Origin: Paramecium sonneborni
Taxonomy: Eukaryota > Ciliophora > Oligohymenophorea > Peniculida > Parameciidae
DNA: 64,000 bases
Assembly (NCBI GenBank): GCA_905182985.1
Contig: CAJJDN010000043.1
Coordinates: forward strand, 100,112-164,111
Direction: 5' to 3'
The first letter of the stretch is position 1. Every line of letters starts with the position of its first letter. Below, piece after piece: positions 1-11,692 of this stretch. The translations under genes were made by a program, and so were the position numbers. Below the pieces are notes generated by a model, which was not told the DNA's origin, did not search any database, and saw only the letters and a program-made list of their open reading frames with translations.

Positions 1-1
1 G

Positions 2-2091
2 AGATTAGAAGTTTAAGTATATTAATAAACAGAGATAAGAAAGAGTGATATTTTAGATGAAGTACCTACATAAGAGAATATTGATGGGTTAAATGGGATG
101 ACATAATTTGAGCTATCACCATTGAACATTTAAGGAGGAAAAAAGAAAAACAAATTGAAGAAAAACAAATCAAAAAAAAAAAAAGCGAAACATTAAGCAT
201 TACCATTTAATTGGAATACTTATAAATTCTTATTACACTATCCATTATAACATTTAAAATTAACTATATTAGTGAATGTATTGATAGTATTATCAGCTGT
301 AGCATAAATGTTATTACCTTGGATACTTGGTAGATTGATTGATGCAATCACTAAATAAGTTTAAGATTCTCATAGCTCAGAAGGAAAAGCTGATAATAAA
401 GATAATAATTCATTTATTGATGAAGAATTACATACCAAATTATCAAAATAATTTTTAATTGTTTTGGCCACTTATACTATATTATCATTAATTAGGGCAT
501 TTGCTAATTAAATTTGGTAAGAATAGATATATAATGAAATGAGAGAAGATGTTTTAAAATCTTTCTTATCTTTTGATTTAACCTTTTTCAATACATATAG
601 AAATGGTGAAATAATATCTAGAATGACAAATGATTTATAGTCAGCTAAATCAGCTGTGAGTGGAAATATAATTTTACTTATAAGAAATTGTTGTTTAACA
701 ATATTCAATATAATAGTATTATTTGCTTTATCATGGAAAGTCACATTAGCAATATTAGCACCAATGCCATTATACACAGTGTTAACAACTATACATACAA
801 GACTTGGAAAGAGATTTGAAAAATTAGGTTAAGAGTATTAAGCAAAATTGACAACTTTAGCAGATGAAATAGTCTCAGGAGTAGTAACAGTTAAAAGTTT
901 CTGTACTGAATAATTTGAAATAAAGAAATTTCATAAATAATTAAATTTAAATATGAAATTGGCTTAAAAAAGAGGAGTAAATAATGGATGTTATTAAGCT
1001 GCAAGTGCTTTATTTACATAACTAGGTTCATTAATAGTATTATGGTATGGAGGTAAATTGGCAATGAATAATTCAGCAGAATTATCAGCTGGGTATAATA
1101 TATGAAATAAATAATTAGTGACTTAACTACCATAATTTTATACTCTATATAACTATCTACATCTAGTTCTAATATAAGTGAATCATTTGCTAAAATTGTG
1201 AGTGCAACTGGAGCTTTTGAAGGTGTTCTTGAAATGTTGAAATGGGAATCTCTTGTAAAAGAGGCACCTGATGCTATAGATCATATAACTCCAACAGGAG
1301 AAATTTAATTTAAAAAAGTTGTATTCTAATATCCAAATTCATAAGTTTAAGTATTAAAAGGAATAACACTTAAAATTAATAAAGGAGAATATGTTGCATT
1401 TGTTGGACCTAGTGGGAGTGGCAAATCAACAATTATGCATTTATTAGAAAGATTTTATGATCCACAATCAGGTTCCATTTATTTTGATCAAATTAATATT
1501 AAATAATACAAGCTTAAAGCTTTAAGAAAATCAATAGGATTAGTTTCTTAAGATCCTGTTTTATTTGAAGGAACTATTGAATCAAATATTATTTATGGAA
1601 CTGAAAATTATACTAAAGATGATTTTGAATGGGCTACTAAAGCAGCAGGAGTTTGGTAATTTGTATCTGATAAATTCAAATTTCCACATGGATTTGATAC
1701 TTTTGTTGGAGAACATGGTTATACATTAAGTGGAGGATAGAAATAAAGAATTGTCATAGCTAGAGCTTTATTAAAAAGACCTAAAATTTTAATCTTTGAT
1801 GAAGCTACTTCTGCTTTAGATGCTGAAAGTGAATTCTAAGTATAATCTGCTATTGATGAATTAATTTAAAAAGGAAATCAAAACATTACTGTTTTAGTTA
1901 TTGCTCATAGATTAAGTACTATTGTTAATTGTAACAGAATTATTGTATTACAAAATGGTATTGTTGCAGAATAGGGAACTCATTAGGAATTATTAAACAA
2001 TCCTGATGGCATATATAGACAATTAGTCGAAAGATAATTATCAGGAGTTATTGATTCCAAAGATAATGATGGTGATTCTGAAGCTTAATGA
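2..2091 (+). CDS. ABC half-transporter, ABCB/TAP type (5' partial)
   Basis: An exporter-type ABC half-transporter: one membrane domain followed by one nucleotide-binding domain, expected to dimerise and pump a substrate out of the cytosol or an organelle. The frame is open to the window edge, so the N-terminus is probably missing; the first in-frame ATG is at 98. A basic stretch precedes hydrophobic helices (about 210-1090). The ATPase domain shows Walker [10 protein letters not shown] near 1408, a Q-loop (SQDP), the signature LSGGQKQR near 1720, Walker [13 protein letters not shown] near 1790, and the H-loop histidine in AHRLST. One 26-nt intron (1093-1118, GTATAA...TTAG) must be removed to keep the frame. 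The product ends in a short acidic tail at TGA 2089-2091. The substrate cannot be told from sequence. Confidence 0.88.
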
Positions 2092-2138
2092 TATGTTATT
2101 TTAATTATTTTGTTAACATTAATATTATTTATTTTATT

Positions 2139-2516
2139 ATGCAATTAATCAAATCATTTATTTCAGCACCTAAATAAGAATATAGTAAACATGAAGTTGA
2201 ATTTATCCAACGATTTATTAAAATACTCGAAGAAGAAATCATCATTCAAAATTCTAGTAAAACATCTAATTGTAGAGAAAATTGTAATAATAAAATACCT
2301 TTAATTGGAAATCATAGATTACGATCTTTTAGTACTAATATTTAGAGCAACTCTAAATTAAATGATTAAGCACAAATTTCCAAAATTTAAAGGAATAAGT
2401 AATAAACAATAGAGTTGCTACCAAAATTATCAATAAGATAGTTTTAATTTAAAGACATTGAAAAACCTTACAGAAAAAGAAAATTAATTTAAAGTAAAAA
2501 GAATATAAAATAATGA
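2139..2516 (+). CDS. Hypothetical basic protein, 125 aa
   Basis: A short intronless frame starting 48 bp after the ABC transporter stop and ending in TGA four bases before the stop of the convergent gene at 2520. It uses TAA/TAG for glutamine as its neighbours do. The product is rich in K, N, I and S, with a basic C-terminal third, and has no signal peptide, membrane segment or motif I recognise. The tight spacing and complete ATG-to-TGA frame support a real gene, but this is weak evidence in such AT-rich DNA. Confidence 0.5.
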
Positions 2517-2519
2517 AAA

Positions 2520-3670
2520 TCATTCATCAACGATTAACCTTCTCCTAAACATGAAATTACTTTTTTCATTTGCTATTTATTAAGTTAATTCTGAATTTTC
2601 TTTTCTTTCATTTGTAAAGAAATCTAAAGTCTATTTTTTTCTTAATGATCTATTAACTTATACGCTTTTTACTCTACCAGTATCAATTTTAGGTTTAGAT
2701 TTTGCTATGATATCTTTGGATTTGTAAAATTTTTATTAATTCTCTAACATTTTTAATTGTCCTAATCTAATCATTTCATCAGAATTTTCACTCACTTTTT
2801 TAGTGATCATCTGTTTTAAACCAGTTATTCCTTTATGACTTTGTTTTAAAGTAGTATTTCTTCTATTATGTCTTTTGATAGTTTCTGGAGATAAATGATT
2901 AATTATAGATTCTCAAATTTCATTAAAATTATTATATATACCTTATTTTTCATTTCTATTAGTTAGCCATGAAAAGGCAACTGATGCTGCATATTTAGTT
3001 TATATTTTCTCTATAACTAATTCTTTTCTTATATTTTCATCTTATATTTATTATTATTCATCTATAATTGCATAAGGTTACATAGGATTTGGCACTTCAA
3101 TAGGAGGATCTACTGCTTTAATTCCATAAATTGATTATTTCTTCATTTTATCAGCAGATGAATTCAATCTTTATTTAAGTTTAAGTTTTCTTCTAATTAC
3201 ATTAAAAATTGGTTCTAATTTTTTAGCTTTCAATCTAAGTGCTGCTATTTGCATTTCTTCTTTTCTTTCTAAAATTTTATCAATCAATAAAATTCTAAAT
3301 TTTAATCATTTTAATAAAATTACCGTTCTTCAGCAGTAGATAATGATTTTAAAGATTAAATTATCTATTTTTTATCATTGAAATCAGAAAGTAAATTATA
3401 AGCATCCCTAACCTTTTAACCTTTAATGCCATTTTAAATAGTTTTTAATCCATCTTAATTTTTAACATTTACTTTTAATTTATCATACAATTATCCTCTT
3501 TCTGAACTTTTAGGAATTGTTGAAATATCACCTATTCTTGGAGATTCAATTGGTGAAACCTATGTTGTATAACTAAAAGGTGTTGGATTATGTGAATGAA
3601 CAGTGTAAGCTTGGTATTTATGATTTGGACTATAAAATGGTCTAGATAACAATAATTAATCAAAACTCAT
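2520..3670 (-). CDS. Unknown basic protein, 363 aa
   Basis: Two introns (29 and 30 nt) restore one frame of 364 codons with no remainder, which is good evidence for a real gene. The protein is hydrophilic and lysine-rich. It has a helical central region of alternating basic and hydrophobic residues, and a middle segment with the sequence AASVAFSWLTNRNEK. I see no signal peptide, membrane helix or named domain. The start lies 38 bp downstream of the CDPK stop on the same strand, and the stop faces the small convergent gene ending at 2516. Function unknown. Confidence 0.7.
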
Positions 3671-3707
3671 TTAATTTTAATAATTACTATATGATAATGC
3701 AAATATT

Positions 3708-5383
3708 TCATTCATGGTGATCTATACTTTATCTCTTTTTACCAACTTCTTCACTTAAACTTGTCTAAAATTCTTAGAATGTGATTTCACCATCACCATT
3801 TTCATCAAAAAATTCAAAACATGCTATTATTTCCTCTTATGAAATATTTGGCTCAATTCTTTTAAGCAGTAATCCCATTTCACTTTTATCTAATCTTTAA
3901 TCTGAGGATTTATCAAACTAAATTTATCAATATTAATAATCACTTTTTTAAATAAATCTAACAAATTGATTTTATATTTTTAGATTGATAATTTTAATTT
4001 CTCTATTACATAATTAGCTCTTTCTTCTATAGAACTTTGAGATTTTAATTATTGAGGAAGAATAGATAACTTTTTATGAGATCCACCTCCTCTTTATTAT
4101 TGTTACGGATTAGCATTTGTAACAATCTATTAATTTATCATTATTAATTACTTGATTATCTTCTAACCATTTTTTAAATTCCTCAAATTCAATCTAATTA
4201 TTCCCATCATCATCAAATTTATTAAATATATACTCAGTTTCTTCTCTAGTGATATCTTTATCTACTTTTTATAAAAATTTGCCTAATTCATTGACATCTA
4301 AAGCTTTATCCTTTGACATGTCTAAATCTGCAAATAATTTATGGATATCAATTTTTTCTTTGCAAATCATTTATCTAATATCATTAATTAAATATTAAGC
4401 TTTATCTTCTAATTTACTATTTCCTTTAATAAAATCCTTAAATGTTAAACTAAAATTATTTACTGAAAAATATTGACTAACAGCTGGATGTTTATATATT
4501 TCTTCCCAAGATAATCTTTTATTTTCATCAGCTTGAAGACATCCAATAATTAAATCTTAGGTTTCTTATGAGACTTAATTTTTATCTGTAGGAAATTTTA
4601 AAGGCTAAGTTCTAATATTTTTTAATAATTCTGCTGGTGATCTTGCTGTCCATGGTGCTAATTAAATGAATAAATTTATATATACTTTTTCCAAATAATG
4701 CTTCATAGAATATAAAACCTATACTCCAAACATCAGTTTTAGAATTATATCTTTTATGATCCAAGATTTAAGGACTCATATATAAAGGAGTACCAACCAT
4801 TGAAGCCATCATTGTTTTTTTAAAATTATCTACACATTTTGCAAATCCAAAATCTGCTAATTTGTAAGTCTTCATAAAAATTTATAAACTTACTTATTTG
4901 TCTAATAATATATTTGCAGGCTTCAGATCTCTATGAATTATACCATTTTTTATTAATTGTGTAAATCCATTTAATACATCAATTAAAAATTTGATTGCTT
5001 CTTTTTCTGGAAGTAACTTCCTTTTTTTGAGAAGTCTTAAAGTAAAATATAATAATCTTACTCATCAAAATCTCCTCCATCACAGTATTCTTAAACAATA
5101 TAATAATTATTGTTTGTTTCCATGACATCTAGTAATTAGACTATATTGGGACTTTTTAATTTTTGCATAATTTTAATTTCTTAAATCAATCCTTCTCTGA
5201 GATAATCATCTCTAAATAGATAAGTAAATTAAATTACGCATTTATTACAGATTTGCTTAACATTTTGATAGCTACTTTTTCTCCAGTTTTTTCATTCGTT
5301 CCTTTAAAAACTTCAGCATAAGATCCTTATCCAATCCTATCCTTCACATTAAAAATATATTTGTCTATTCTTTTATCAGTCAT
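3708..5383 (-). CDS. Calcium-dependent protein kinase (CDPK), 506 aa
   Basis: A serine/threonine kinase domain followed by EF-hands, the CDPK architecture of plants and alveolates that couples Ca2+ signals to phosphorylation. The kinase part has a glycine loop (RIGQGSYAEVFKG), the VAIKM lysine, HRDLKPANILLD, a DFG triad (LADFGFAK) and an APE equivalent (MSPQI). Downstream are EF loops DLDMSKDKALDVNE, FDDDGNNQIEFEE, FDKSSDQRLDKSE and FDENGDGEITFQE. Six introns of 24-28 nt leave exactly 507 codons. One intron begins GTG rather than GTA and splits the third EF-hand region. I chose the ATG at 5381-5383 because the kinase follows within 20 residues. The frame stays open far upstream (next entry), so a longer N-terminus is possible. 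Confidence 0.9.
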
Positions 5384-6055
5384 CAAAATTAAATAATTTT
5401 TTTGATTAAATATAAATATATGACAATTTAAATATTTATTTTTATGTTTTACATAAAGAAAATCATCTAAAACTTTTTTTCTTTTTGGCTGTTTTAAAAA
5501 TATAATTTTATTATTTGAAATCTTAGTAAGCATGTTGACCTTTTAAAAAACTAAAAAAAAAGAGTTTAATAACTTTTCTAACCTCTTAGAAGAGTTTTTC
5601 ATGTTATTTTAAATATATTGGGATAGATTTATTATGCTAATCATTTGAACATTGAGAAAATGTATGCTATTAGATTGCTATATGTAAAATAATTATTCAT
5701 ATCTAATATGGTCAACAAATACTGAAGTCCTTATTTTATCTCTAAATGCTTTCATTTATTTTAGAAGTCTCCTTACACTAATTTTAGTATTTTATTGTAT
5801 TGTTGATTGAATTCTCCTTAATAATAGTAAAATAAAAATTTGAATCTAGATTTCTAAATTACTTTGATTAATAATTTTAAATAGAGGTTAGCTTATATTA
5901 CTTTATTCCAAAATTGATTTGAACTCTTGCTTTCTTTTGTATATCAACTCAATTTTATTAGAATATTCATTACTATTTTTTAATTTAAAACCTTATTTAA
6001 TTTATGGTATAAGAAATAAATTGTTTATAATTTATCTCTAATATAATTAAATAGC
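5384..6055 (-). other. Stop-free stretch in frame with the CDPK; unassigned
   Basis: Between the TGA of the DoxX gene (6056-6058) and the chosen CDPK start there are 224 consecutive in-frame codons without TGA, in the same frame as the CDPK. They encode a basic, Q/I/L-rich sequence with in-frame methionines, for example at 5755 and 5533. This could be a CDPK N-terminal extension, a separate short gene with an unseen intron, or chance in AT-rich DNA. No domain is recognised. Confidence 0.35.
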
Positions 6056-6710
6056 TCATTATGCTTTTGCTTTTGGTTTTTTTGAATCATCTTACTTGGC
6101 TGTTTCAGAATTTTTTTATTTAGCTTGCTCAGTTTTTTTCAATTCTTATGTAGATGTAGACGAACAACTATGAATGATAAGAATAATACCTAATCTAAGT
6201 ATCTTTGTTTTTATTATTGTTTTTATTTTTATGGACTAAAAATAAAGCTCCAATTATTCCAACATTAAAAATAATTTATATATATTCTCTTTCAATGTCC
6301 CTTAAAAAGAATTATCATTTTAAAATACACTTATTTAGAGTAGATTAAAGGATTATGAGCATATATAGTAATAAACACGGTCAGAAATGCTAACAAATAA
6401 CCAGCTTTTTAAATTCCGAGACCAACACCAAATCCAAATAATATTTATGTAAATCCTAAGGCTTGAATTAATTAGGGTGTATATTTGATAAAATTAGTAG
6501 GTTACTTATTAAATATTTATTTGATACCAATTATTCAAATTAAGTTAAAGATGATTCTATAAATGGTATTGATTTAGCATACTAATAAAATATTGGGTAT
6601 CTTATATTAAAATAATGAATGTATGAATCCTGATTTAAAAAATGTGAAAATCCAGCATTTACAAATAAGATGGCTAATAGGATTCTACCTATAAATTTAG
6701 TAAGTCTCAT
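6056..6710 (-). CDS. DoxX-family membrane protein, 193 aa
   Basis: A small four-helix membrane protein of the DoxX type. The first helix has the family pattern GRILLAILFVNAGFSHF. Further hydrophobic helices follow around QALGFTQILFGFGVGLG and AGYLLAFLTVFITIYAH, and a last one near NVGIIGALFLV. The C-terminal tail of about 45 residues is charged and lysine-rich and likely cytosolic. Three introns (23, 28 and 22 nt) give exactly 194 codons. Bacterial relatives are linked to redox and sulfur metabolism; the role of eukaryotic DoxX-like proteins is poorly known, so no substrate is proposed. The family call rests on the first helix and overall topology. Confidence 0.75.
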
Positions 6711-6750
6711 TTATTATAAATATTTATTTTAAGAAATTAATTCGTTTTAA

Positions 6751-7234
6751 ATGATTTTAGTACTATTGGTTAATCTAATTTTGGCAACTGGTAAACTAAA
6801 ATAGCATCATTTAAATCATTAAGTGATGTTTAAAAAAGAACGTGATGTAGTTGTATTGAATATATACAATTTTGATGCAGCATTGATGAGATTTGAAGTT
6901 TTATTAGTAGATTTTTATGCTCCATGGTGTCCACATTGGTATATAAGACAGTAAATTTAGTTAAAGATTAGAGCCAGAATTTGCTGAAGCAGCTGAAACA
7001 TTATAAGAAAAAAGAAGCAAAATTACTTTAGCCAAAGTAGATTGCACATAAGAATCTGTACTATGTACAAAATTTGAAGTTAGAGGTTATCCAACTTTAA
7101 GGATTTTTTATCATGATAGAATTTATCATTTTCATGGAAATAGAGATGCTAAAGGAATAATTGATTTTATGATAGATCACTTAAAAGAGGAATAAGAGAA
7201 AGAAAAATAGTAATAAAAATACTATGAACCTTGA
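6751..7234 (+). CDS. Single-thioredoxin-domain protein disulfide isomerase, 153 aa
   Basis: A secretory-pathway thiol oxidoreductase expected to form or rearrange disulfides in ER clients. A hydrophobic signal peptide (MILVLLVNLILATG) is followed by one thioredoxin domain with the active site APWCPHCQRLEPEF and the conserved cis-proline loop (RGYPTLRIF). A charged, Q/K-rich tail ends the protein; there is no clear KDEL-type retention signal. The single 22-nt intron (6939-6960) lies inside the second active-site cysteine codon (TG|T), so splicing creates the CPHC motif. Without splicing the sequence reads CPHW and then shifts frame. Splicing leaves exactly 154 codons. At one domain it is far shorter than classical PDIs with two or more. 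Confidence 0.88.
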
Positions 7235-7285
7235 ACCATTATTATTTTAGCAAACACAAAGTTAAAACATAATTTAACAAAAAAA

Positions 7286-8800
7286 TCATGGTGTATGTTC
7301 TTCAAAATTTTGCAATTCTTGTTCAATCTATGCTTAATCTTCATCACCAACAGCATTTCCTATTAAATCTGTATCATCTTATAACATTTAATCTTCTGAT
7401 ACAACTCCCCTATTTATTGAAGAGATAATCTAGAATACATACAACATGATTATACATTCCAATCTTTCGAAACTTAAAAACTAACAACACTTCTTCCTAC
7501 TTGTATAGCCATATTATTATTCATATCAACTGACATTTAAGCTGGAACCTTTAATAATACTAAAGTTCCGAATTTAGATTATTAATCTTCAATAACAAAT
7601 CCAGCTATTATTATTTTAATTTATAATTTTACAATTCATAAATTTAATTAATGCATGACATCTAGAAACTGATATATCTGTAATTCTTACATCAGAATCA
7701 TGACCTCTACCTAATTTTATAAGTTATTTTTATGCAAAACTTATTATATGTGTTCCTTTACTCTTATTCCTTTCCCTACTCAATATTTCTAATGTTATAT
7801 AAGGAGCATCTGGTTTTGGTATTATTATTGTCTCAAATATTCTATCCTAATATCTTATTCTACCTATATATCTAATATTATTATAATTACTAGGAATTAT
7901 AGCTTTACATACTTCACAATCAAATTATCTCCATTAAAATGAAACTGAAAACTTAGTTGTTTTAGGTGATAATTTATTTGCTAACCAAGTTTATAAACAT
8001 TATATATGTATATATTTTACAGATCCCTAACATTTACAACAATCAATCAAAGGATTGTCTTTATTTGTTTAAGAATCATTATAACATATTCTACAACAAG
8101 GTTCATCTTATTAACTTCTTTTATCATCTTCTTCCTATGTATTTATGTTCATTGTATTCAAACATTTCTCAGATACGTATTTTTACAATTCTGGTTCCAT
8201 ATTTCCTTTATTTAAATTACTATTATCAACAGAACATTTAATTTCTCTTATTCTAAATCTAACTCTTCCTAATTTCACATAATCTCCTTCTTTTAAATCA
8301 TATCCCTTCATTAATTATCAAGCCTATTACTTATCCGTCAGTTAGTTGACTTTTTGTAGATTTAACTACTATCCATGGACAATTGTCATTCAATCCTTCT
8401 TAATCTTCCGTCTTTTACATTTTCAAACTTGATTCCACTTAATATTTCGAAAATTAACGAGTCAATTTCAGTAATTCTATGACATCTGGTTAATTTTAGA
8501 ATTACTATCAATAAATGTTATTTCTACTTATAACTCTTCTTTTGTTTAGATTATTTTTATATTTTCTTTTTAACGAATTAATCTCACTAATTTTAATTAT
8601 TTATAATACTTAGTTATGTATTTGTTTTGATTTAACCCTTTATAACATTCTTATTTTCATAATCAAATAAACCATGAGAATCACGATTCCAAGTGAAATG
8701 TTTTATTGTTCTTTTTTATTTATAAGCATTTTTACAATGAAACTGGTGATACTTTGTTTGCATTTCTGATATCATCCTAACTAGAAACACAATTACCCAT
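7286..8800 (-). CDS. RING-CH plus FHA domain protein (putative E3 ubiquitin ligase)
   Basis: The N-terminus MGNCVSS is a textbook N-myristoylation and palmitoylation signal, suggesting membrane attachment. Mid-protein lies a C4HC3 RING-variant finger: CCRICYND, then DCCKCQGSVKYIH, QCLQTWL and CEVCK. RING-CH fingers normally recruit E2 enzymes. After it comes a forkhead-associated phosphothreonine-binding domain with LGRGHDSDVRI, SVSRCHA and the SKFGT motif. A 28-nt intron inside the FHA domain joins HALIKFMN to SGFVIED. The tail is acidic. The combination suggests a ligase or scaffold recruited to phosphorylated partners at a membrane. Splicing of the first 400 bases is not fully resolved; an early in-frame TGA near 8685 implies at least one N-terminal intron. 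Confidence 0.8.
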
Positions 8801-8918
8801 TTTTTAATTTTATATATTAATATTCTTTCAATAAATTTATATAATAAACTTTGTAGATACTTTTTTTACTATAAAGCATCTTAAATTATGCTTAACTTAT
8901 TCAAATAATTATGTATAT

Positions 8919-10474
8919 TCAATCTAACAAAACTTCTTTTTTAACTACAGTTAATTAAAAAAAAATATTGATAGTTGATTAGGATCTATCTTTTGTTTCT
9001 TAAACGAATTTTAATATAAAAAACACACCTAAAACACAACATCCAGTAAAGAAACCAAAAACTATTGATAATCTGCCTGGATTATTATTTATATCTAGAA
9101 TTACAAATGTAAATGCTATTATTGTACAACTAATCCAATTAAAAAGTACTGCTAAAGACATTCCTTTTTCAGATAAGATATCAGCATCATAAATCTTAAT
9201 AATATTTATTACATCATTACCCATGCAACAGGTCCCAATGATAATTAAAATGCACCAAGATATCCAAATATTGCTAAAACACTCAATATTTCCACTGTTG
9301 AATTTGGATCTGTTTAAAATGAAAAACCAAACGCTATTGCCAAGAATATTGTGCAAGCTATTGTTCCATATAACAAAAGAGGTCTTCTTCCAAACTTTTA
9401 AAGTAAACTGATTGCAATAAAACCAAAAATTATATTGATCAAACCAACTGTAACATTTGCCCAATCGATTCTTGTTTCATTATCTTTCAATATCTAAATT
9501 TTTATATTTAATTATTACAGATGAAAATATAATTGTAGAAAAAAACATTATTGCATTTATTCCTGAAAATTGCTATAAAACTTAAAGTCCACATCCAATC
9601 AATAATCGTTTTCTTTAACTATAGTTCATGAAGAGATCTTTATATTTTTCATTTTATAATCTCTTTTATTCTACTACTAATTTTATGTTCTCTAAAATCT
9701 ATTCAACTTTTTCTTCTTAATAATAATATTCCACTATTTATTTTGCCTAAATTATTTAATTTTATACCTTATTCAAATCATTTTTTTAAACATAATAAGA
9801 AGGTGGTTCATTTTTAAACACAAATATCAATAATAAAGTTCTAATAACACAAAAAATAAGAGGAATTTCTAAGAATAATCTAAAAACATAATCATTAGAT
9901 TTTTTTCTATTTGGATCATTTTAATAAAAACTAAAAAATTATAAAATTATTTACAAAGCAGAAATAAGTCCTATCAAAATTCCAATATTAATTGTTAATT
10001 AGTTGAGTGCACCTAATGATCCAGATAATCTACTTGGTGAAAACTCTTTAATATATTATGGAATTAGCGAAGAATTTAGTCCTACACAAAGGCCTATAAG
10101 AATTCGAGCAAAAAAGAATGAATAAATATTGGATATTATTTCTAGTACTACACCAATAATTCCAATTAAGTCAGTAATCATAAAAGACTTTCTTTAACTA
10201 AATAATTGTAATAAGTTTCCTGAAAGTAAAGCCCCAATTCCAGCTGATAAAGTAAAAATAGCTAAAAAAGGATGTTTTAGATTATGATACCTTGAACTAA
10301 AGCTTCAAGCAAATTTTAAGTAGATGAGTCATAAGTAGTAATGTGATAATAAATGGGGTAAAAATTTGAAGCTGAATTTAGATAGGAAATTGCGTACCCA
10401 AAAAATAAAGAACCTAACACAGCATTGATAACCAACAATACAAAGGGTGAAGCAGATTTGTATTGAATATCCAT
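8919..10474 (-). CDS. Major facilitator superfamily sugar transporter
   Basis: A twelve-helix sugar porter of the GLUT/SP family. Diagnostic pieces in order: an N-terminal first helix after MDIQYKSASP; the loop motif ARILIGLCVGL...PQYIKEFSPSRLSG, matching the family pattern G-R-x3-G-x3-G then P-x-Y-x2-E; a cytosolic linker; KFGRRPLLLYG, matching the GRR repeat of the C-terminal half; and GPVAW...AEI-like (IYDADILSEKG) before the last helices. At least five introns of 21-28 nt are needed; the one near 9195-9220 (26 nt) joins GPVAW to IYDAD. Helices and motifs suggest a functional protein. Its 5' half lies in the duplicated segment and reappears at 10938-11692. Confidence 0.83.
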
Positions 10475-10936
10475 AATTAAAAAAAATAATAATATTAAAA
10501 TCAAGAAGGTAGTATAGTTTACTGTTATTCTTCAATCAATTGCATCAATCGACTATATGTAGTTGTTTAGATATAAGGTTTATCATTAAAAAATTATTTG
10601 AGTCTTTCGTTCTGAATGAAGGTCTAATCTTTAAATAAAATAATGAAATCCAATTTATCATCATATAAACTATTTACAAAAGTACCTTCTCTAACAATTA
10701 CTCTAGATTTGAAAGTTTCCAATTCTACTTCAGAAATTTAATGATTTGAACAATAAGGATAGAAAGTCTTGTTCAAAAATATCCATAATTTTGGTAATTA
10801 GAATAACAATTCTTCTTCAAGTAATAATAAATCATCTTAATTAACTGGTTTATTTATTTTAATATTATCGCAAATATCTTGAAGTGCCAATTCATCAATT
10901 ATTTCATAATATGAATCTCCAAACTTATCATAAAAT
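9720..10936. repeat. Direct repeat copy 1 (1,217 bp)
   Basis: This segment recurs at 10938-12154 with a constant offset of 1,218 bases and no difference that I could find by eye. It carries the 5' half of the sugar transporter gene, the short intergenic gap and the 3' end of the DNA ligase IV pseudogene. Identity including intergenic DNA, with the two copies separated only by one N, fits an assembly overlap better than a biological duplication. Confidence 0.9.
10501..10936 (-). pseudogene. Duplicate fragment of the DNA ligase IV C-terminus (copy 1)
   Basis: The same coding sequence as 11719-12154, the last BRCT-like part of the ligase IV relic, ending in the same TGA. It is cut by the N at 10937. 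It should be regarded as a second copy of the same locus produced by the repeat, not as a separate gene. Confidence 0.75.
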
Positions 10937-10937
10937 N
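10937..10937. other. Single ambiguous base (N), contig junction
   Basis: The only N in the window. It sits exactly between the two identical 1,217-bp copies, marking a scaffolding gap where two overlapping contigs were probably joined end to end without merging. Confidence 0.95.
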
Positions 10938-11692
10938 ATAATAATATTCCACTATTTATTTTGCCTAAATTATTTAATTTTATACCTTATTCAAATCATT
11001 TTTTTAAACATAATAAGAAGGTGGTTCATTTTTAAACACAAATATCAATAATAAAGTTCTAATAACACAAAAAATAAGAGGAATTTCTAAGAATAATCTA
11101 AAAACATAATCATTAGATTTTTTTCTATTTGGATCATTTTAATAAAAACTAAAAAATTATAAAATTATTTACAAAGCAGAAATAAGTCCTATCAAAATTC
11201 CAATATTAATTGTTAATTAGTTGAGTGCACCTAATGATCCAGATAATCTACTTGGTGAAAACTCTTTAATATATTATGGAATTAGCGAAGAATTTAGTCC
11301 TACACAAAGGCCTATAAGAATTCGAGCAAAAAAGAATGAATAAATATTGGATATTATTTCTAGTACTACACCAATAATTCCAATTAAGTCAGTAATCATA
11401 AAAGACTTTCTTTAACTAAATAATTGTAATAAGTTTCCTGAAAGTAAAGCCCCAATTCCAGCTGATAAAGTAAAAATAGCTAAAAAAGGATGTTTTAGAT
11501 TATGATACCTTGAACTAAAGCTTCAAGCAAATTTTAAGTAGATGAGTCATAAGTAGTAATGTGATAATAAATGGGGTAAAAATTTGAAGCTGAATTTAGA
11601 TAGGAAATTGCGTACCCAAAAAATAAAGAACCTAACACAGCATTGATAACCAACAATACAAAGGGTGAAGCAGATTTGTATTGAATATCCAT
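10938..11692 (-). pseudogene. Duplicate 5' fragment of the sugar transporter (copy 2)
   Basis: Repeats the transporter coding sequence from its ATG (start at 11692 in this copy) through the PQYIKEFSPSRLSG motif to the N at 10937, where it stops. It lacks the C-terminal half, so no functional product is expected from this copy. It is an artefact if the repeat is an unmerged overlap. Confidence 0.75.

Noticed and set aside
5384..5533. Earlier CDPK start at 5533
   Set aside because: The frame is open, but the kinase domain begins right after the ATG at 5383, and the extra residues have no recognisable content. Kept only as an alternative.
7966..8241. Two overlapping + strand hydrophobic frames
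   Set aside because: Shadows of the RING-CH region on the minus strand.
9000..9464. Minus-strand frame of 154 residues in standard code
   Set aside because: Out of frame with the sugar transporter over most of its length; the transporter frame carries the family motifs.
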